A stretch of DNA of 64,000 nt from an uncultured Bacteroidota bacterium (GTDB lineage: Bacteria; Bacteroidota; Bacteroidia; Bacteroidales; P3): positions 1 through 64,000 of the forward strand of contig UQXW01000001.1 of NCBI GenBank assembly GCA_900545215.1, written 5' to 3'. A program made the position numbers and the translations under genes. The notes beneath the pieces were generated by a model, which saw only the letters and a list, made by a program, of their open reading frames with translations, ran no database searches and was not told the origin of the DNA. Shown one piece after another: positions 33,183-42,788 of the stretch. Position 1 is the stretch's first letter, and every line of letters starts with the position of its first letter.

Positions 33183-35069
33183 ATGTCAAAAAGTTTGATA
33201 GAGGAGCTGCCGCGTATAGCCCGCGAAGGACGCAGGGAGGCGGAGCGAGCCTTGGAACGCATGGTTGCAGGCAACAGAGTGAGCCTGCAGACCAATGAAA
33301 TGGTGTTACCCTGCAAGGACGAGAGCGGTCTTTGGCGGGGAATGAACCCGCAGGAAATGGAAAGCGGGAAATACAATCGTCTTATTTATGGAGATAATCT
33401 CCTTTCCATGCAGGCACTGCTCGCAGGCGACGAAAGCAGCGGTTTGGAGTCTTTAAGAGGAAAGGTAAACCTGATTTACATCGACCCGCCTTTCGACAGC
33501 AAGGCGGATTATCGCACAAAAATAAGCCTGCCTCACAATCAAATTACACAGAAGCCCACCACCTTTGAGCAGTTCGGCTATTCCGACCTTTGGCAAAAGG
33601 GAACGGTGTCCTATTTGGAGTATATGTACCCACGATTGGTGCTGATGAAAGAATTGCTTTCCGAAACCGGCAGCATATATGTGCATATCGATTGGCACGT
33701 AGGGCATTATCTCAAAATTCTTCTTGATGACATCTTCGGCAAAGAGAATTTTGTCAATGAGATTGTGTGGTGTTATACCGGTCCCGGCTCTCCTATGATG
33801 AAGCAATTCAACAGAAAGCACGATACTATCTTTTGGTACGCTAAAACAACGAAGTGGATATTTAACCAAGACATAGTGCGAGTTCCGTATAAAGACCCGA
33901 ACCAAACATTAAGAACTGCTTTTGATGCAGGAAGAGGCATGTCCCAAGAAGAAATACAAAGATATAGAGAAAGAGGAAAGGTGCCTGAAACTTGGTGGGA
34001 AGATATTGCTCTTGCTGTAAGGTCGAAACAAAATCTACATTACGCTACTCAGAAACCGGAAAAGCTGCTTGAACGGATAATAAAGGCTTCTTCAAATGAG
34101 GGAGATTTGGTTTGCGATTTCTTCGGCGGTAGCGGAACTACGGCGGCTGTGGCAGAGCGTTTGGGCAGACGCTGGATAACGACCGACATAGGCAAGCCTG
34201 CATGCCTTGTGATGAGAAAGCGTTTTATCGATATGAAGGCAAAAGCGTTTCTTTACCAAGCAATAGGCGATTACAACAAAGAGGCATTCACCTCCGGCAA
34301 GCAATTCGGCAAAATAGGAGACCTTTGCGAAGTTCTCTTAAAGCTGTATGGAGCTTTGCCTTTCACCAAAGAAGAATGTTCCGACAGACATTGGGGAAAA
34401 ATAAAGGGCGGAAGAACCTTGGTGTATGCCGATTCGCCTAATGTCATCACCGATAAGGCGACAATCAAACGGGCAGCCATGGCTTGCAGAGGCTTCATGG
34501 GTGGCGGTTGGAGCAAGTGCGTTGTTTTGGGTTGGAACTTTTCGTTCGATATATCGCAGGCTGTGGAGTTGTATAAGAACTGTGTGGAAGTTCTTGCAGT
34601 GCCTCCGGACTTATTGGACAGACTCCGAAGAAGCGGATTGGATAAACTGATAAATTCCGGCAACATTCGATTCACTTCTTTGCAGTATCTGACCTTGAAA
34701 GAGGCGTTTTTGCAGTCGTTTAATGAAGAGGAAGATGAATTGAAGGTCGTTTTGGAAAACTATATTTTGCATTCGCCGGACTGTATCCCGCTTGACGATG
34801 AGGACAAAGCCGTTTTGGAAGAGATAATGAGTGAAGACCCGCTGGCTTTGATTGAATATTGGAGCATAGATCCCGATTATGACGGACAGACTTTCCGTTC
34901 GCTTTGGCAGGATTATCGACAGAACACGGAGAATGACCAAGACCCTTTGCACTGTGTCTATTCCGCTACCATAAGAGTAAAGAAGAAAGACGAAAGAAAG
35001 ATTTGTGTCAAAGCGGTTGACGTATTCGGTTTGGAGAGCATGGTGGTTAAAACGATTAAAGCGAAGTGA
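33183..35069 (+). CDS. mod: Type III restriction-modification system DNA methyltransferase (Mod)
   Basis: 628 residues. N6-adenine methylase with motifs in beta-class order: catalytic DPPF in LIYIDPPFDSKADYRTKI near residue 101, then the SAM-binding motif CDFFGGSGTTAAVAERLGRR near 313. Between them lies the presumed target recognition region (about 185-285). SGSIYVHIDWHVGHYLK-type and QKPEKLLERIIKASS segments are typical of Mod proteins. The C-terminal 200 residues may contact Res. The res gene starts one base after the stop. The start codon follows the rod-like RNA directly, with no Shine-Dalgarno visible. The recognition region looks richer in A/T than the flanks, as often seen where such domains are exchanged. 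Confidence 0.9.
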   Translation: MSKSLIEELPRIAREGRREAERALERMVAGNRVSLQTNEMVLPCKDESGLWRGMNPQEMESGKYNRLIYGDNLLSMQALLAGDESSGLESLRGKVNLIYIDPPFDSKADYRTKISLPHNQITQKPTTFEQFGYSDLWQKGTVSYLEYMYPRLVLMKELLSETGSIYVHIDWHVGHYLKILLDDIFGKENFVNEIVWCYTGPGSPMMKQFNRKHDTIFWYAKTTKWIFNQDIVRVPYKDPNQTLRTAFDAGRGMSQEEIQRYRERGKVPETWWEDIALAVRSKQNLHYATQKPEKLLERIIKASSNEGDLVCDFFGGSGTTAAVAERLGRRWITTDIGKPACLVMRKRFIDMKAKAFLYQAIGDYNKEAFTSGKQFGKIGDLCEVLLKLYGALPFTKEECSDRHWGKIKGGRTLVYADSPNVITDKATIKRAAMACRGFMGGGWSKCVVLGWNFSFDISQAVELYKNCVEVLAVPPDLLDRLRRSGLDKLINSGNIRFTSLQYLTLKEAFLQSFNEEEDELKVVLENYILHSPDCIPLDDEDKAVLEEIMSEDPLALIEYWSIDPDYDGQTFRSLWQDYRQNTENDQDPLHCVYSATIRVKKKDERKICVKAVDVFGLESMVVKTIKAK

Positions 35070-35070
35070 G

Positions 35071-37947
35071 ATGAAAGGAGAATTGTCTTTGAAATTGGCG
35101 AAAAGACTGAGCGAGATAGTCAAAAGCAAATTCGAGAGCGGTGAAATGCTCGAGAAAGTAAGTACGATTACGAAAGAGTTATTGCGGTTTTGGTTTTGCG
35201 AACCATTTACGGACTTGCGGGAGGTTAATTTCCACATCGGACAGAAGCAAAGCATTCTTAATGTGATTTACTTGCACGAAGTCTTGAAGGTAAAGAGCGT
35301 TTATGATATTTACAACACTGTTGCACCAGAACTCTTGCAGGATAGTTGTCTGTTCGGTGAGCAGAACCTTTTGCCTTCTCTCGGAAAGGAAAGTTATGAT
35401 TTGCCCAAGTATCTTGTCAAGATGGCAACAGGCACGGGTAAAACATGGGTCATGCATGCTCTTTTGGTGTGGCAGGTGCTGAATTGCAGGCATGAAGAGG
35501 AGAAAAGTGGTAGATTTACTTGCAATTTTCTTATTGTGGCTCCGGGAATTATCGTTTACGAACGTTTGTTGGACGCTTACAAGGGACGCTTGATGTCAAA
35601 CGGTATGGAAAGAGACTTTTCCACGAATGACTTTATGCGAAACAAGGAGTTGTTTTTGCCTGAAAGCTATCGCGAAGAGATGTTCTCGTTCTTGCAAAAC
35701 AACACCGTGAGCAAGGACGAGGGTATATGTCGCAAGGCTACGGGCGGAGGCTTGATTGCTTTGACGAATTGGCACTTGTTTACGTCGGATAAGGATAAGA
35801 AAAAGACAAAAGACAAATCGGGTTTGGTCTCGGACTTGCTTCCGATGTGTTTTGATAAGAAAAATGCAGAAGATGTTGAAAGACTTGATGCCAAATATTT
35901 GCGTGGAACGGAAGTAGAGTTCCTGCAATCCTTGCCTGATTTGGTCATAATTAATGATGAGGCTCATCATATACACGACGATGATTTGCAATGGCAAATA
36001 GGCTTGAACAAAATCATGTCGGGCGAGAACAAACAGAGGGTTCAGATCGATTTCTCGGCTACCCCTTACGTTGTCAGGGGTAGTGGCAAGAAAGAAAACA
36101 AGATGTATTTTCCTCATGTGGTTTCCGACTTCGCTTTAAGTACTGCCATAAACGAGGGTTTGGTCAAGATGATAAGCCTCGACAGGCGAAAGGAGTTGAC
36201 AAACTTGGAAGACTTGAACTATTCTGCCGAAAGGGACGAGCGAGGCAGGTTCTTGTCATTGAGCGACGGGCAAAGGATGATGTTGAAAGCAGGACTGACA
36301 AGGCTGAATATCTTGGAAGAGGGCTTTAATGCCATTGGAAAATATCCTAAGATGTTGGTGCTTTGTGAGGATACCGAAGTGTCGCAAGCTGTCTTTGAAT
36401 TCATGACCGGTGTAGAGGGTTGCGGTTTGGAACAGGAAGAAGTGGTGAGGATAGATTCTGACAAGAAAGGCGATGTTAAGGATAAGGAATGGAAAGAACT
36501 TAAAGAGAAGTTGTTCAATATCGACAAGCACAAAACACCCAAGGTTATCATTTCCGTGCTTATGCTCAGAGAGGGATTCGATGTAAACAACGTTTGTGTG
36601 ATTGTGCCTTTGCGTGCTTCGCAATCCAATATCCTTTTGGAGCAAATAGTAGGCAGGGGATTGAGGCTTATGTTCCGTGAGCCGGAATACCGCAGCACGA
36701 AAGCGGAAATAAGAAGGGCTTTGCTCGATAAGGAAAACCCGGGTGCGTATTACGATATTCTCTTCATCATAGAGCATCCCAAGTTCATAGAGTTCTGGGA
36801 GAATTTGGAGAGTGAGGGTATCGGTATAGGCGAAGTGGAAGATGAAAGCCCGCAAGGCGGTTCGGTAACGGGCGATGTGATAAGCGTGGGTTTGAAAGAG
36901 GATTACGAAAGGTATGATATGTACATTCCGAAAATTATAAGCGAGAGTGAGGAGGAGATATGCTTTGATGAGGTCGATATAAGCGGCTTTGAACCGTTAG
37001 AAAACTACTCTTTGCAGCAGTTGCAGCAGATTATGGCAAAGAAAGGGGAGGAGTTCGTGTCGCATGATGTGATTTCAAAGGGTCAATGGGGAAGTTATAC
37101 CGTAGATGTCGGTCTTTTCTCCGCAAGTTCTTACAATGTCTATTTGCAGAAACTTGTAAGCAATGTGGGTAACACAAGTTTGGACGGAAAGAAAAGCGGA
37201 AGAGTGCCGGCTTTGCAGGTGTTCAAAGGGGAGCTGACAGGCATTGCGGATAGTTATATCAGAACTCGTTTGTTCAAGTGCAACTTCGACCCTTACGAAA
37301 ACAATAATTGGAAAATTCTTTTGTCGGCAGACGGTTATGTCTCCTCGCATATCTTGAAAGTTCTGAATAATTATATCTTCAACTTGCAGCAAAATTGTAT
37401 CAAAACTGGTGGACAGGTAGAGAAAGTATGGTTTTCTTCGGTCGAGGAATTGAAAATGAGAGAGGTCTATTCATTTGAAACAAGGAAAACGATATACAAG
37501 CGTTTCGGTTACCCTGCCAACAGCGGCGGATATGAGCAAAGGTTCGGTGAGTTCCTCGATAATGATGCAAAGGTCGAGAGTTTCTTGAAGATAGATGAGT
37601 ATAAGCACTATTTTGCAAAGGTTCCCTATATGAGAGAAGATGGAATGCTCGCATGGTACAGCCCTGATTTTATCGTCAAAACGCAGGAACATATCTATAT
37701 AATAGAGACCAAAGGCACGGAAGCCGCAAGTCAAGCCAACGTCAGGGCAAAGCAAATTGCGGCAACGGAGTGGTGCGAGAGGATAAATGCTCTTGACGAA
37801 GGTGATAGAATGAATAGAGAGTGGAAATACGTCCTTTTGAGAGAAGATATGTTTTATTCGTTCGGGACGGGTGCGGACATTGAAGATATTTGCGAAAGAA
37901 ATTTGTTGAGCAAAGGAAACATCTTGGGAGTATTGAATTTCGAGTAA
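35071..37947 (+). CDS. res: Type III restriction endonuclease (Res), DEAD/DEAH helicase plus nuclease
   Basis: 958 residues. ATP-dependent translocase/nuclease partner of Mod. Superfamily 2 motifs: Walker A MATGTGKTWVMHALL near 120, motif II INDEAHH near 294, motif III DFSATPYV near 330, motif VI QIVGRGLRLM near 525. The C-terminal nuclease is visible as YSPDFIVKTQEHIYIIETKG at about 863-882, a PD-(D/E)xK pattern (Asp, then Glu-Thr-Lys). Start chosen at 35071 (MKGELSLKLAKRL), one base after the mod stop; an upstream in-frame ATG at 35005 lies within mod. Followed by a terminator-like hairpin. All motifs are intact, so the system may be active. Confidence 0.9.
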   Translation: MKGELSLKLAKRLSEIVKSKFESGEMLEKVSTITKELLRFWFCEPFTDLREVNFHIGQKQSILNVIYLHEVLKVKSVYDIYNTVAPELLQDSCLFGEQNLLPSLGKESYDLPKYLVKMATGTGKTWVMHALLVWQVLNCRHEEEKSGRFTCNFLIVAPGIIVYERLLDAYKGRLMSNGMERDFSTNDFMRNKELFLPESYREEMFSFLQNNTVSKDEGICRKATGGGLIALTNWHLFTSDKDKKKTKDKSGLVSDLLPMCFDKKNAEDVERLDAKYLRGTEVEFLQSLPDLVIINDEAHHIHDDDLQWQIGLNKIMSGENKQRVQIDFSATPYVVRGSGKKENKMYFPHVVSDFALSTAINEGLVKMISLDRRKELTNLEDLNYSAERDERGRFLSLSDGQRMMLKAGLTRLNILEEGFNAIGKYPKMLVLCEDTEVSQAVFEFMTGVEGCGLEQEEVVRIDSDKKGDVKDKEWKELKEKLFNIDKHKTPKVIISVLMLREGFDVNNVCVIVPLRASQSNILLEQIVGRGLRLMFREPEYRSTKAEIRRALLDKENPGAYYDILFIIEHPKFIEFWENLESEGIGIGEVEDESPQGGSVTGDVISVGLKEDYERYDMYIPKIISESEEEICFDEVDISGFEPLENYSLQQLQQIMAKKGEEFVSHDVISKGQWGSYTVDVGLFSASSYNVYLQKLVSNVGNTSLDGKKSGRVPALQVFKGELTGIADSYIRTRLFKCNFDPYENNNWKILLSADGYVSSHILKVLNNYIFNLQQNCIKTGGQVEKVWFSSVEELKMREVYSFETRKTIYKRFGYPANSGGYEQRFGEFLDNDAKVESFLKIDEYKHYFAKVPYMREDGMLAWYSPDFIVKTQEHIYIIETKGTEAASQANVRAKQIAATEWCERINALDEGDRMNREWKYVLLREDMFYSFGTGADIEDICERNLLSKGNILGVLNFE

Positions 37948-37962
37948 GCGAATACAGGAGAA

Positions 37963-38001
37963 ATCACGGTTTTCAAGGATTGAAAACCGGCACTCCGTGA
38001 T
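37963..38001 (+). terminator. Terminator-like hairpin after res
   Basis: GGTTTTCAA (37968-37976) pairs perfectly with TTGAAAACC (37980-37988), extended by ATCACGG/CCGTGAT (37963-37969, 37995-38001). The T-run is absent, so its efficiency is uncertain. Confidence 0.55.
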
Positions 38002-38007
38002 ATACAA

Positions 38008-38090
38008 AAACGAAGCGGCGAAAGAATTTTTTCTTTCGCCGCTTCGCTGAATTCTTTCGCCGTATTATTTTTCCGAATCGGCGTTTGAGT
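38008..38090. repeat. Dispersed AAACGGCGTTT repeat, copy 5, overlapping the end of the MsbA-like gene
   Basis: Holds GGCGAAAGAATTTTTTCTTTCGCC (perfect hairpin, also in copy 4), GAATTCTTTCGCCGTAT and CGAATCGGCGTTTGAG. The right end runs into the 3' end of the minus-strand ABC transporter gene, so its last codons and stop (38065-38067) lie within the repeat. Confidence 0.8.
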
Positions 38091-40029
38091 TTTCGGTTGA
38101 GGTCTCCGCCGGTTCTTCCACGGTGGTCGTGGAGATTTCGTCGGTGGCTTGTCGCTCCTCTGTGGGGGTAGGTGCAGTGATGTCGGCGGGTTCGGGTTCT
38201 ATGTTTTGCAGGCGGCAGAGCGAGGCGTAGAGTTCGTTGCGGAGAATGAGGCTTTCGTGTTTGCCGATGGCTTGTATTTCGCCTTGGTTCATGACGACGA
38301 TGTGCGGGTAGTGCCTGATGGTGGAGATACGGTGGGCGATGGTGATAATGATTCGCTCTTTGCAGATTGCGTCTATGGCTTCCTGTATGTATCTTTCGCT
38401 GATTGTGTCGAGGGATGCGGTGGCTTCGTCGAGTATGAGTATGTCTGCGTCCCGCAATATGGCTCTTGCTATGGCGAGGCGTTGCTTTTGTCCTCCCGAG
38501 AGGGTGCAACCGCCTTCTCCTATGATGGTGTTGTAGCCGTTTTCGAGTTTTTCGATGAACTCGTCGGCTTTGGCTGCCTTGGCTGCGGCTTTTATGTCCT
38601 CTATGTTGCAATCCGGATTGGCGAAAGCGAGGTTGTTCGCCACCGTGTCGTTGAAGAGTATGGTGTCTTGCGAGACCACTGCTATGTGTCTTCGTACTTC
38701 GTTTTCGCTTAACGTGCTTATGGGTATTCTGTTGAAGTAGATTTCTCCTTCGCTCGGGGTGCGGAATTTCATCAAAAGGTCTATCAGCGTGCTTTTCCCT
38801 GCTCCGCTGGGTCCGACTATGGCGAGGGGGGCTCCCTTTCGTATCGGTATGTTGATGCTTTTCAATACCGGTGTTTGCGAATAGGAGAAAGAAACGCCCT
38901 TAATGCGTATTGCTTTGATTTTTTTCTCGATTCTGCGTTCTGTTTCCATGTTTTCGGATTTGTTTTCTGCCGAAAGGATTTCAGCCATTCGGTCTTCGGA
39001 GGCTTTGCCTTTGCGAATGTTGTACAGCGATGTGGTGAAATCTTTGGCTGGTTTTATGATTAGGGAAAATATTATCAGATATACGATGAACATTTCGGCA
39101 CTCATCTTTGGAGGAACGGAGATGATTTGGCTTGTTCCCAAGAGAAGTATGCCGATAACCATGCAGTTGCCGAAGAATTCGCTTTGCGGAGAGGCGAGAT
39201 CTACTCTTCTGTAAATGCTTGTCCGCAAACGGGTGTAGGCGTTGTTGAAGTCGGAGAAGCGTTTGTTCATGAATTCGATTGCGGTGTGGGATTTGATAAT
39301 GCGTAAGCCCGAAATGGTTTCTTCCAATTTGGATATGAGTTCAGCCGATTCGGTTTGCATTTTCCTCGATGCTTTACGCAATTTGCGTGAAACGAGGGAT
39401 ACGGCTCCGCCGACGAGGGGTACGACGACCAAGGCGGTGAGGGTTAGCAGCGGATTGAGGTAAAGTAGGATTGCGAAGTAAAGAACGACGTTGATGATTA
39501 CCGAGACAAGGCTCTGCAATCCCTGCAAGACGTTTTGGTCATACTCTGTCGCATCTGTGCTTATCCTCGAAAGCAGGTCTCCTTTCTTGTATGAATCCAC
39601 GAAAGAGATGTGTTGCGTCGTGTATTGTCGGAAAAGGTCGCGGCGTATGTTGCGAAGGATTTTGTACCTTGTGGAAGCGGCGAAATAAGAGGCTCCGTAG
39701 GTGAAGATGTCTTTGAGAAAGTATATGCCGAAGACTATTCCTGCAAATATCCAAAGGGCATTCGTTTTGCCGAACCGAATGAAATAAAGGTATATATCGT
39801 TGAGAAGTTGCTCCAAACGTGAGGGATTGGCGACCGCTTGGGTGTTCGTGGAGAACAAGATTTGAAGGAAGTTGCTTATGGAGAGTATGGAGGCTATGGA
39901 AAAGGCGGTAGCCATACATACGAGAACAAAGTAGAGTACCACGTTCCCGATGTATGGCTTCAAATATTCGGTTGTTATTTGTTTTCTGCCTTCTTGTTTC
40001 ACATCAAGCCTGCTTTCCGTAAACGCCAA
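38065..40029 (-). CDS. msbA: MsbA-like ABC exporter (permease and ATPase fused)
   Basis: 654 residues. Six-helix membrane domain (residues 30-330) followed by the ATPase: Walker A IVGPSGAGKSTLIDLLMK near 400, signature LSGGQKQRLAIARAIL near 500, Walker B ILILDEATASLD near 523, and H-loop IAHRIST. The homodimeric half-transporter type includes MsbA, which flips lipid A-core; substrate not provable here. The last 45 residues are a low-complexity E/T/P/A tail (EPEPADITAPTPTEERQATD), and the final codons come from dispersed repeat copy 5. Its start overlaps the end of purB by 26 bases. Last gene of the deaD-rpe-cpsB-like-purB operon. Confidence 0.85.
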   Translation of the reverse strand: MAFTESRLDVKQEGRKQITTEYLKPYIGNVVLYFVLVCMATAFSIASILSISNFLQILFSTNTQAVANPSRLEQLLNDIYLYFIRFGKTNALWIFAGIVFGIYFLKDIFTYGASYFAASTRYKILRNIRRDLFRQYTTQHISFVDSYKKGDLLSRISTDATEYDQNVLQGLQSLVSVIINVVLYFAILLYLNPLLTLTALVVVPLVGGAVSLVSRKLRKASRKMQTESAELISKLEETISGLRIIKSHTAIEFMNKRFSDFNNAYTRLRTSIYRRVDLASPQSEFFGNCMVIGILLLGTSQIISVPPKMSAEMFIVYLIIFSLIIKPAKDFTTSLYNIRKGKASEDRMAEILSAENKSENMETERRIEKKIKAIRIKGVSFSYSQTPVLKSINIPIRKGAPLAIVGPSGAGKSTLIDLLMKFRTPSEGEIYFNRIPISTLSENEVRRHIAVVSQDTILFNDTVANNLAFANPDCNIEDIKAAAKAAKADEFIEKLENGYNTIIGEGGCTLSGGQKQRLAIARAILRDADILILDEATASLDTISERYIQEAIDAICKERIIITIAHRISTIRHYPHIVVMNQGEIQAIGKHESLILRNELYASLCRLQNIEPEPADITAPTPTEERQATDEISTTTVEEPAETSTENSNADSEK

Positions 40030-41353
40030 CGTAGTTTGACGGTGTTACGGCTTTCATTCGTTGCTTTGTTTCCTCATCGACATCGAGCGTTTCTATAAAG
40101 CGGGAGATTGTTTCCTCGGTTATCTTCTCGTTTGTGCGGGTCAAGGCTTTCAATGTCTCGTAAGGGTTAGGGTAATCTATGCTTCTGAGGATTGTTTGCA
40201 ATGCTTCTGCAACCACAGCCCAGTTCTCCTCCAAGTCATGTTCCAATGCACTTCGGTTGAGTATGAGTTTGTTCATTCCCTTGGTTATCGAGTTGAGTGC
40301 TATGAGGATATGTGCAATCGGAACGCCTATGTTGCGGCTTACGGTGGAGTCCGTGAGGTCTCTTTGCATTCTTGAAATCGGCAGTTTCAAGGAAAGATGG
40401 GTCAAAACGGCATTCGCCATTCCGAGGTTGCCCTCCGCATTCTCGAAATCTATCGGATTAACCTTATGAGGCATTGCGGAAGAACCTACTTCGCCCTCTT
40501 TGATTTTTTGTTTGAAGTATTCCATGGATATATACTGCCACATATCTCGGCAGAAGTCCATAAGAATTACGTTCAAGCGGCGAAGGTTGTCGAAATATGC
40601 CGCAAGATTGTCGTAGTTCTCTATCTGAGTGGTGTATAATGAGCGTTTCAATCCCAAGGAATCGCAGAAACGGTTTGCGAAATCGACCCAATCGTATTGA
40701 GGAAAGGCTATGTTGTGGGCATTGAAGTTGCCGGTAGCTCCTCCGAATTTGGCAGAGAAAGGAATGGTATCGAAGTATGCGAGTTGTTGTTGCAAACGAT
40801 AGACGAACACTTGCATTTCCTTGCCGAGCAAAGTGGGAGAAGCGGGTTGTCCGTGGGTGTGTGCCAGCATCGGAATTTGTCTCCATTCCTCCGCTTTGCT
40901 TGCCAAAATATCCGTAACCTCCTTTAACATCGGTAGAAGCACCTCATTGTGGCAGTCTCTCAAAGACATGGGAACGGAAGTGTTGTTTATATCCTGAGAA
41001 GTCAGCCCGAAGTGAATGAATTCCTTGTGCTTGCTTAATCCCAAAGCGTCGAAGTGTCTCTTTAAAAAGTATTCCACGGCTTTCACATCGTGGTTCGTTG
41101 TCTTTTCAATCTCTTTCACTTCCTTTGCATCTTCGAGAGAGAAATTGCGATAGATGTTTCGCATTGTCTCGAAGGTACTCGGATCGACGTCATTCAACTG
41201 CGGCAAAGGCAGACGGCAGAGAGCAATGAAGTATTCGACCTCCACCTTGACTCTATACTTGATTAAAGCTGCTTCCGAAAAGTAATCGGCCAATTTTTCA
41301 GCCTGTCTGCGGTATCTTCCGTCTATCGGGCTTATTGCATTCAGTGTTTCCAT
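40004..41353 (-). CDS. purB: Adenylosuccinate lyase
   Basis: Catalyses two steps of purine synthesis: SAICAR to AICAR, and adenylosuccinate to AMP. 449 residues. Fumarase/aspartase superfamily signature GSSAMPHKVNPIDFENAEGN near residue 285 contains the catalytic serine loop. Other landmarks: NAISPIDGRYRRQAEKLADY at the start, EFIHFGLTSQDINNTS near 115, and LAHTHGQPASPTLLGKEM near 160, with the catalytic His. This is the longer enterobacterial-type PurB. Two bases separate it from the upstream cpsB-like gene. Confidence 0.96.
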   Translation of the reverse strand: METLNAISPIDGRYRRQAEKLADYFSEAALIKYRVKVEVEYFIALCRLPLPQLNDVDPSTFETMRNIYRNFSLEDAKEVKEIEKTTNHDVKAVEYFLKRHFDALGLSKHKEFIHFGLTSQDINNTSVPMSLRDCHNEVLLPMLKEVTDILASKAEEWRQIPMLAHTHGQPASPTLLGKEMQVFVYRLQQQLAYFDTIPFSAKFGGATGNFNAHNIAFPQYDWVDFANRFCDSLGLKRSLYTTQIENYDNLAAYFDNLRRLNVILMDFCRDMWQYISMEYFKQKIKEGEVGSSAMPHKVNPIDFENAEGNLGMANAVLTHLSLKLPISRMQRDLTDSTVSRNIGVPIAHILIALNSITKGMNKLILNRSALEHDLEENWAVVAEALQTILRSIDYPNPYETLKALTRTNEKITEETISRFIETLDVDEETKQRMKAVTPSNYVGVYGKQA

Positions 41354-41355
41354 TT

Positions 41356-42105
41356 CTAAAACTCTTTGTTTATTATATTTCCTGACTTTATCAATCTGTC
41401 CAAAACAGGGTCGAACAAACTGTCTCTTATGGCGGCGAAATGCCTTGAGCCGTGTGCGTCGCTGCCGAGAAGTTCCACCATGTTGTTGTCGGCAAGCTGC
41501 CTTGCCAGATAGCGAACCTCTTTACCGAAATAGCCTCCGAAACTCATGATGTTCACTTGAAAGAGAATGCCTCGGTCTTTCAACGCCACGAATTTGTCGA
41601 AGTCGTTAATCCAATACAGATACCTTTCGGGGTGTGCAAGTATCAGGTCGTAGCCTTCGAGTTGCAATTTGAAGAGATAGTCGTTCAATCCGAGCGGAGG
41701 GGCGATGAAAGGAAGCTCTATCAAGAGATGTTTTCCAGAAAAGGTCTTGAAAAGATTGTTCTTCAACCTTTGGTGAAATTCATCGTCGATCAAATGCTCT
41801 GCTCCGACCTCTATTTCGATTTGTATGCCGTTCAAACGGGCTTGTTGCCTTAATTGCTCGCAACGTTGCTCCAATTCGTTGACATCATTCGGGAATACCT
41901 CCTCCTTTACGTGCGGTGTGGTGATTATCTTTTTGTAACCGAGTCGCTCGAATTCTTTGAGTAACTCCATCGAGGTGGCCATATCCGGCGAGCCATCGTC
42001 TATTCCGGGAATGAGATGGGAGTGAACGTCGGTGTGAAGGACGCTCAAATCTATCGCTTCCTTCAATCTCTTTTCCCTTTTACCGAAAATACCGAACAAA
42101 CTCAT
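41356..42105 (-). CDS. PHP-type tyrosine-protein phosphatase / capsule-associated hydrolase (CpsB/YwqE-like)
   Basis: 249 residues, metal-dependent PHP domain. Metal-binding motifs: HTDVHSHLIPGIDDGS near 24-40, TTPHVKEEVFPN near 60, and HPERY and SDAHGSRH toward the C-terminus. The family includes CpsB/Wzb-type phosphatases that dephosphorylate the bacterial tyrosine kinases controlling capsule export. No such kinase is in the window, so the partner is unknown. Sits between rpe (12 bases) and purB (2 bases), clearly co-transcribed. Confidence 0.85.
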   Translation of the reverse strand: MSLFGIFGKREKRLKEAIDLSVLHTDVHSHLIPGIDDGSPDMATSMELLKEFERLGYKKIITTPHVKEEVFPNDVNELEQRCEQLRQQARLNGIQIEIEVGAEHLIDDEFHQRLKNNLFKTFSGKHLLIELPFIAPPLGLNDYLFKLQLEGYDLILAHPERYLYWINDFDKFVALKDRGILFQVNIMSFGGYFGKEVRYLARQLADNNMVELLGSDAHGSRHFAAIRDSLFDPVLDRLIKSGNIINKEF

Positions 42106-42117
42106 GTTTCGTTTTCC

Positions 42118-42768
42118 TTATGCTTCTTTCAACAGTCCTATCGTCTCCACCGGATTTTCCGAAGCGAAGACTGCACTGCCTGCAACCAAGACATCGGCTC
42201 CGCATTCGATGAGACGTTTGTGGTTTTCGACCGTTACGCCGCCGTCAATCTCTATAAGGCAGTCCGCATTCTTCCTTTCAATCAACTCCTTCAGGCGAGA
42301 GGTCTTGTCATATATGTTCTCAATGAACTTTTGTCCCCCGAAACCCGGATTGACGCTCATAAGCATTACCACATCGCACATATCGATAATGTCTTCCAGA
42401 AGAACAACCGGCGTATGCGGGTTAAGAACCACTCCGGACTTCATTCCCAATTCTCGTATTCTGCCAAGGTTGCGGTGAAGGTGCGTGCAAGCTTCGTAGT
42501 GAACCGAAAGAATATCCGCTCCGCAGGCTTTGAAGTCATCGAAGTAACGTTCCGGCTTCTCAATCATCAGATGCACGTCCAATGGCTTCTTTGCAACTTT
42601 CTTAATCTGCTTCATGACCGGCTGTCCGAACGATATATTGGGAACGAAAAGCCCGTCCATCACGTCCAAGTGCAACCAATCCGCTTTGCTTCGGTTGAGC
42701 ATGTCAATACCTCTGCCCAATTCGAGAAAATCCACCGATAACAGTGAAGGTGAAACCAAGTGTGCCAT
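42118..42768 (-). CDS. rpe: Ribulose-phosphate 3-epimerase
   Basis: Interconverts ribulose-5-phosphate and xylulose-5-phosphate in the pentose phosphate pathway. 216 residues, TIM barrel. Motifs: SPSLLSVDFLELGRGIDML, HLDVMDGLFVPNISFG (metal-binding His and Asp), VHLMIEKPERY, VMLMSVNPGFGGQKFIE, and IEIDGGVTVENHKRLIECGA. Second gene of the operon, 20 bases after deaD. Confidence 0.96.
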   Translation of the reverse strand: MAHLVSPSLLSVDFLELGRGIDMLNRSKADWLHLDVMDGLFVPNISFGQPVMKQIKKVAKKPLDVHLMIEKPERYFDDFKACGADILSVHYEACTHLHRNLGRIRELGMKSGVVLNPHTPVVLLEDIIDMCDVVMLMSVNPGFGGQKFIENIYDKTSRLKELIERKNADCLIEIDGGVTVENHKRLIECGADVLVAGSAVFASENPVETIGLLKEA

Positions 42769-42788
42769 GTCTGTATCTTTATTATGGT

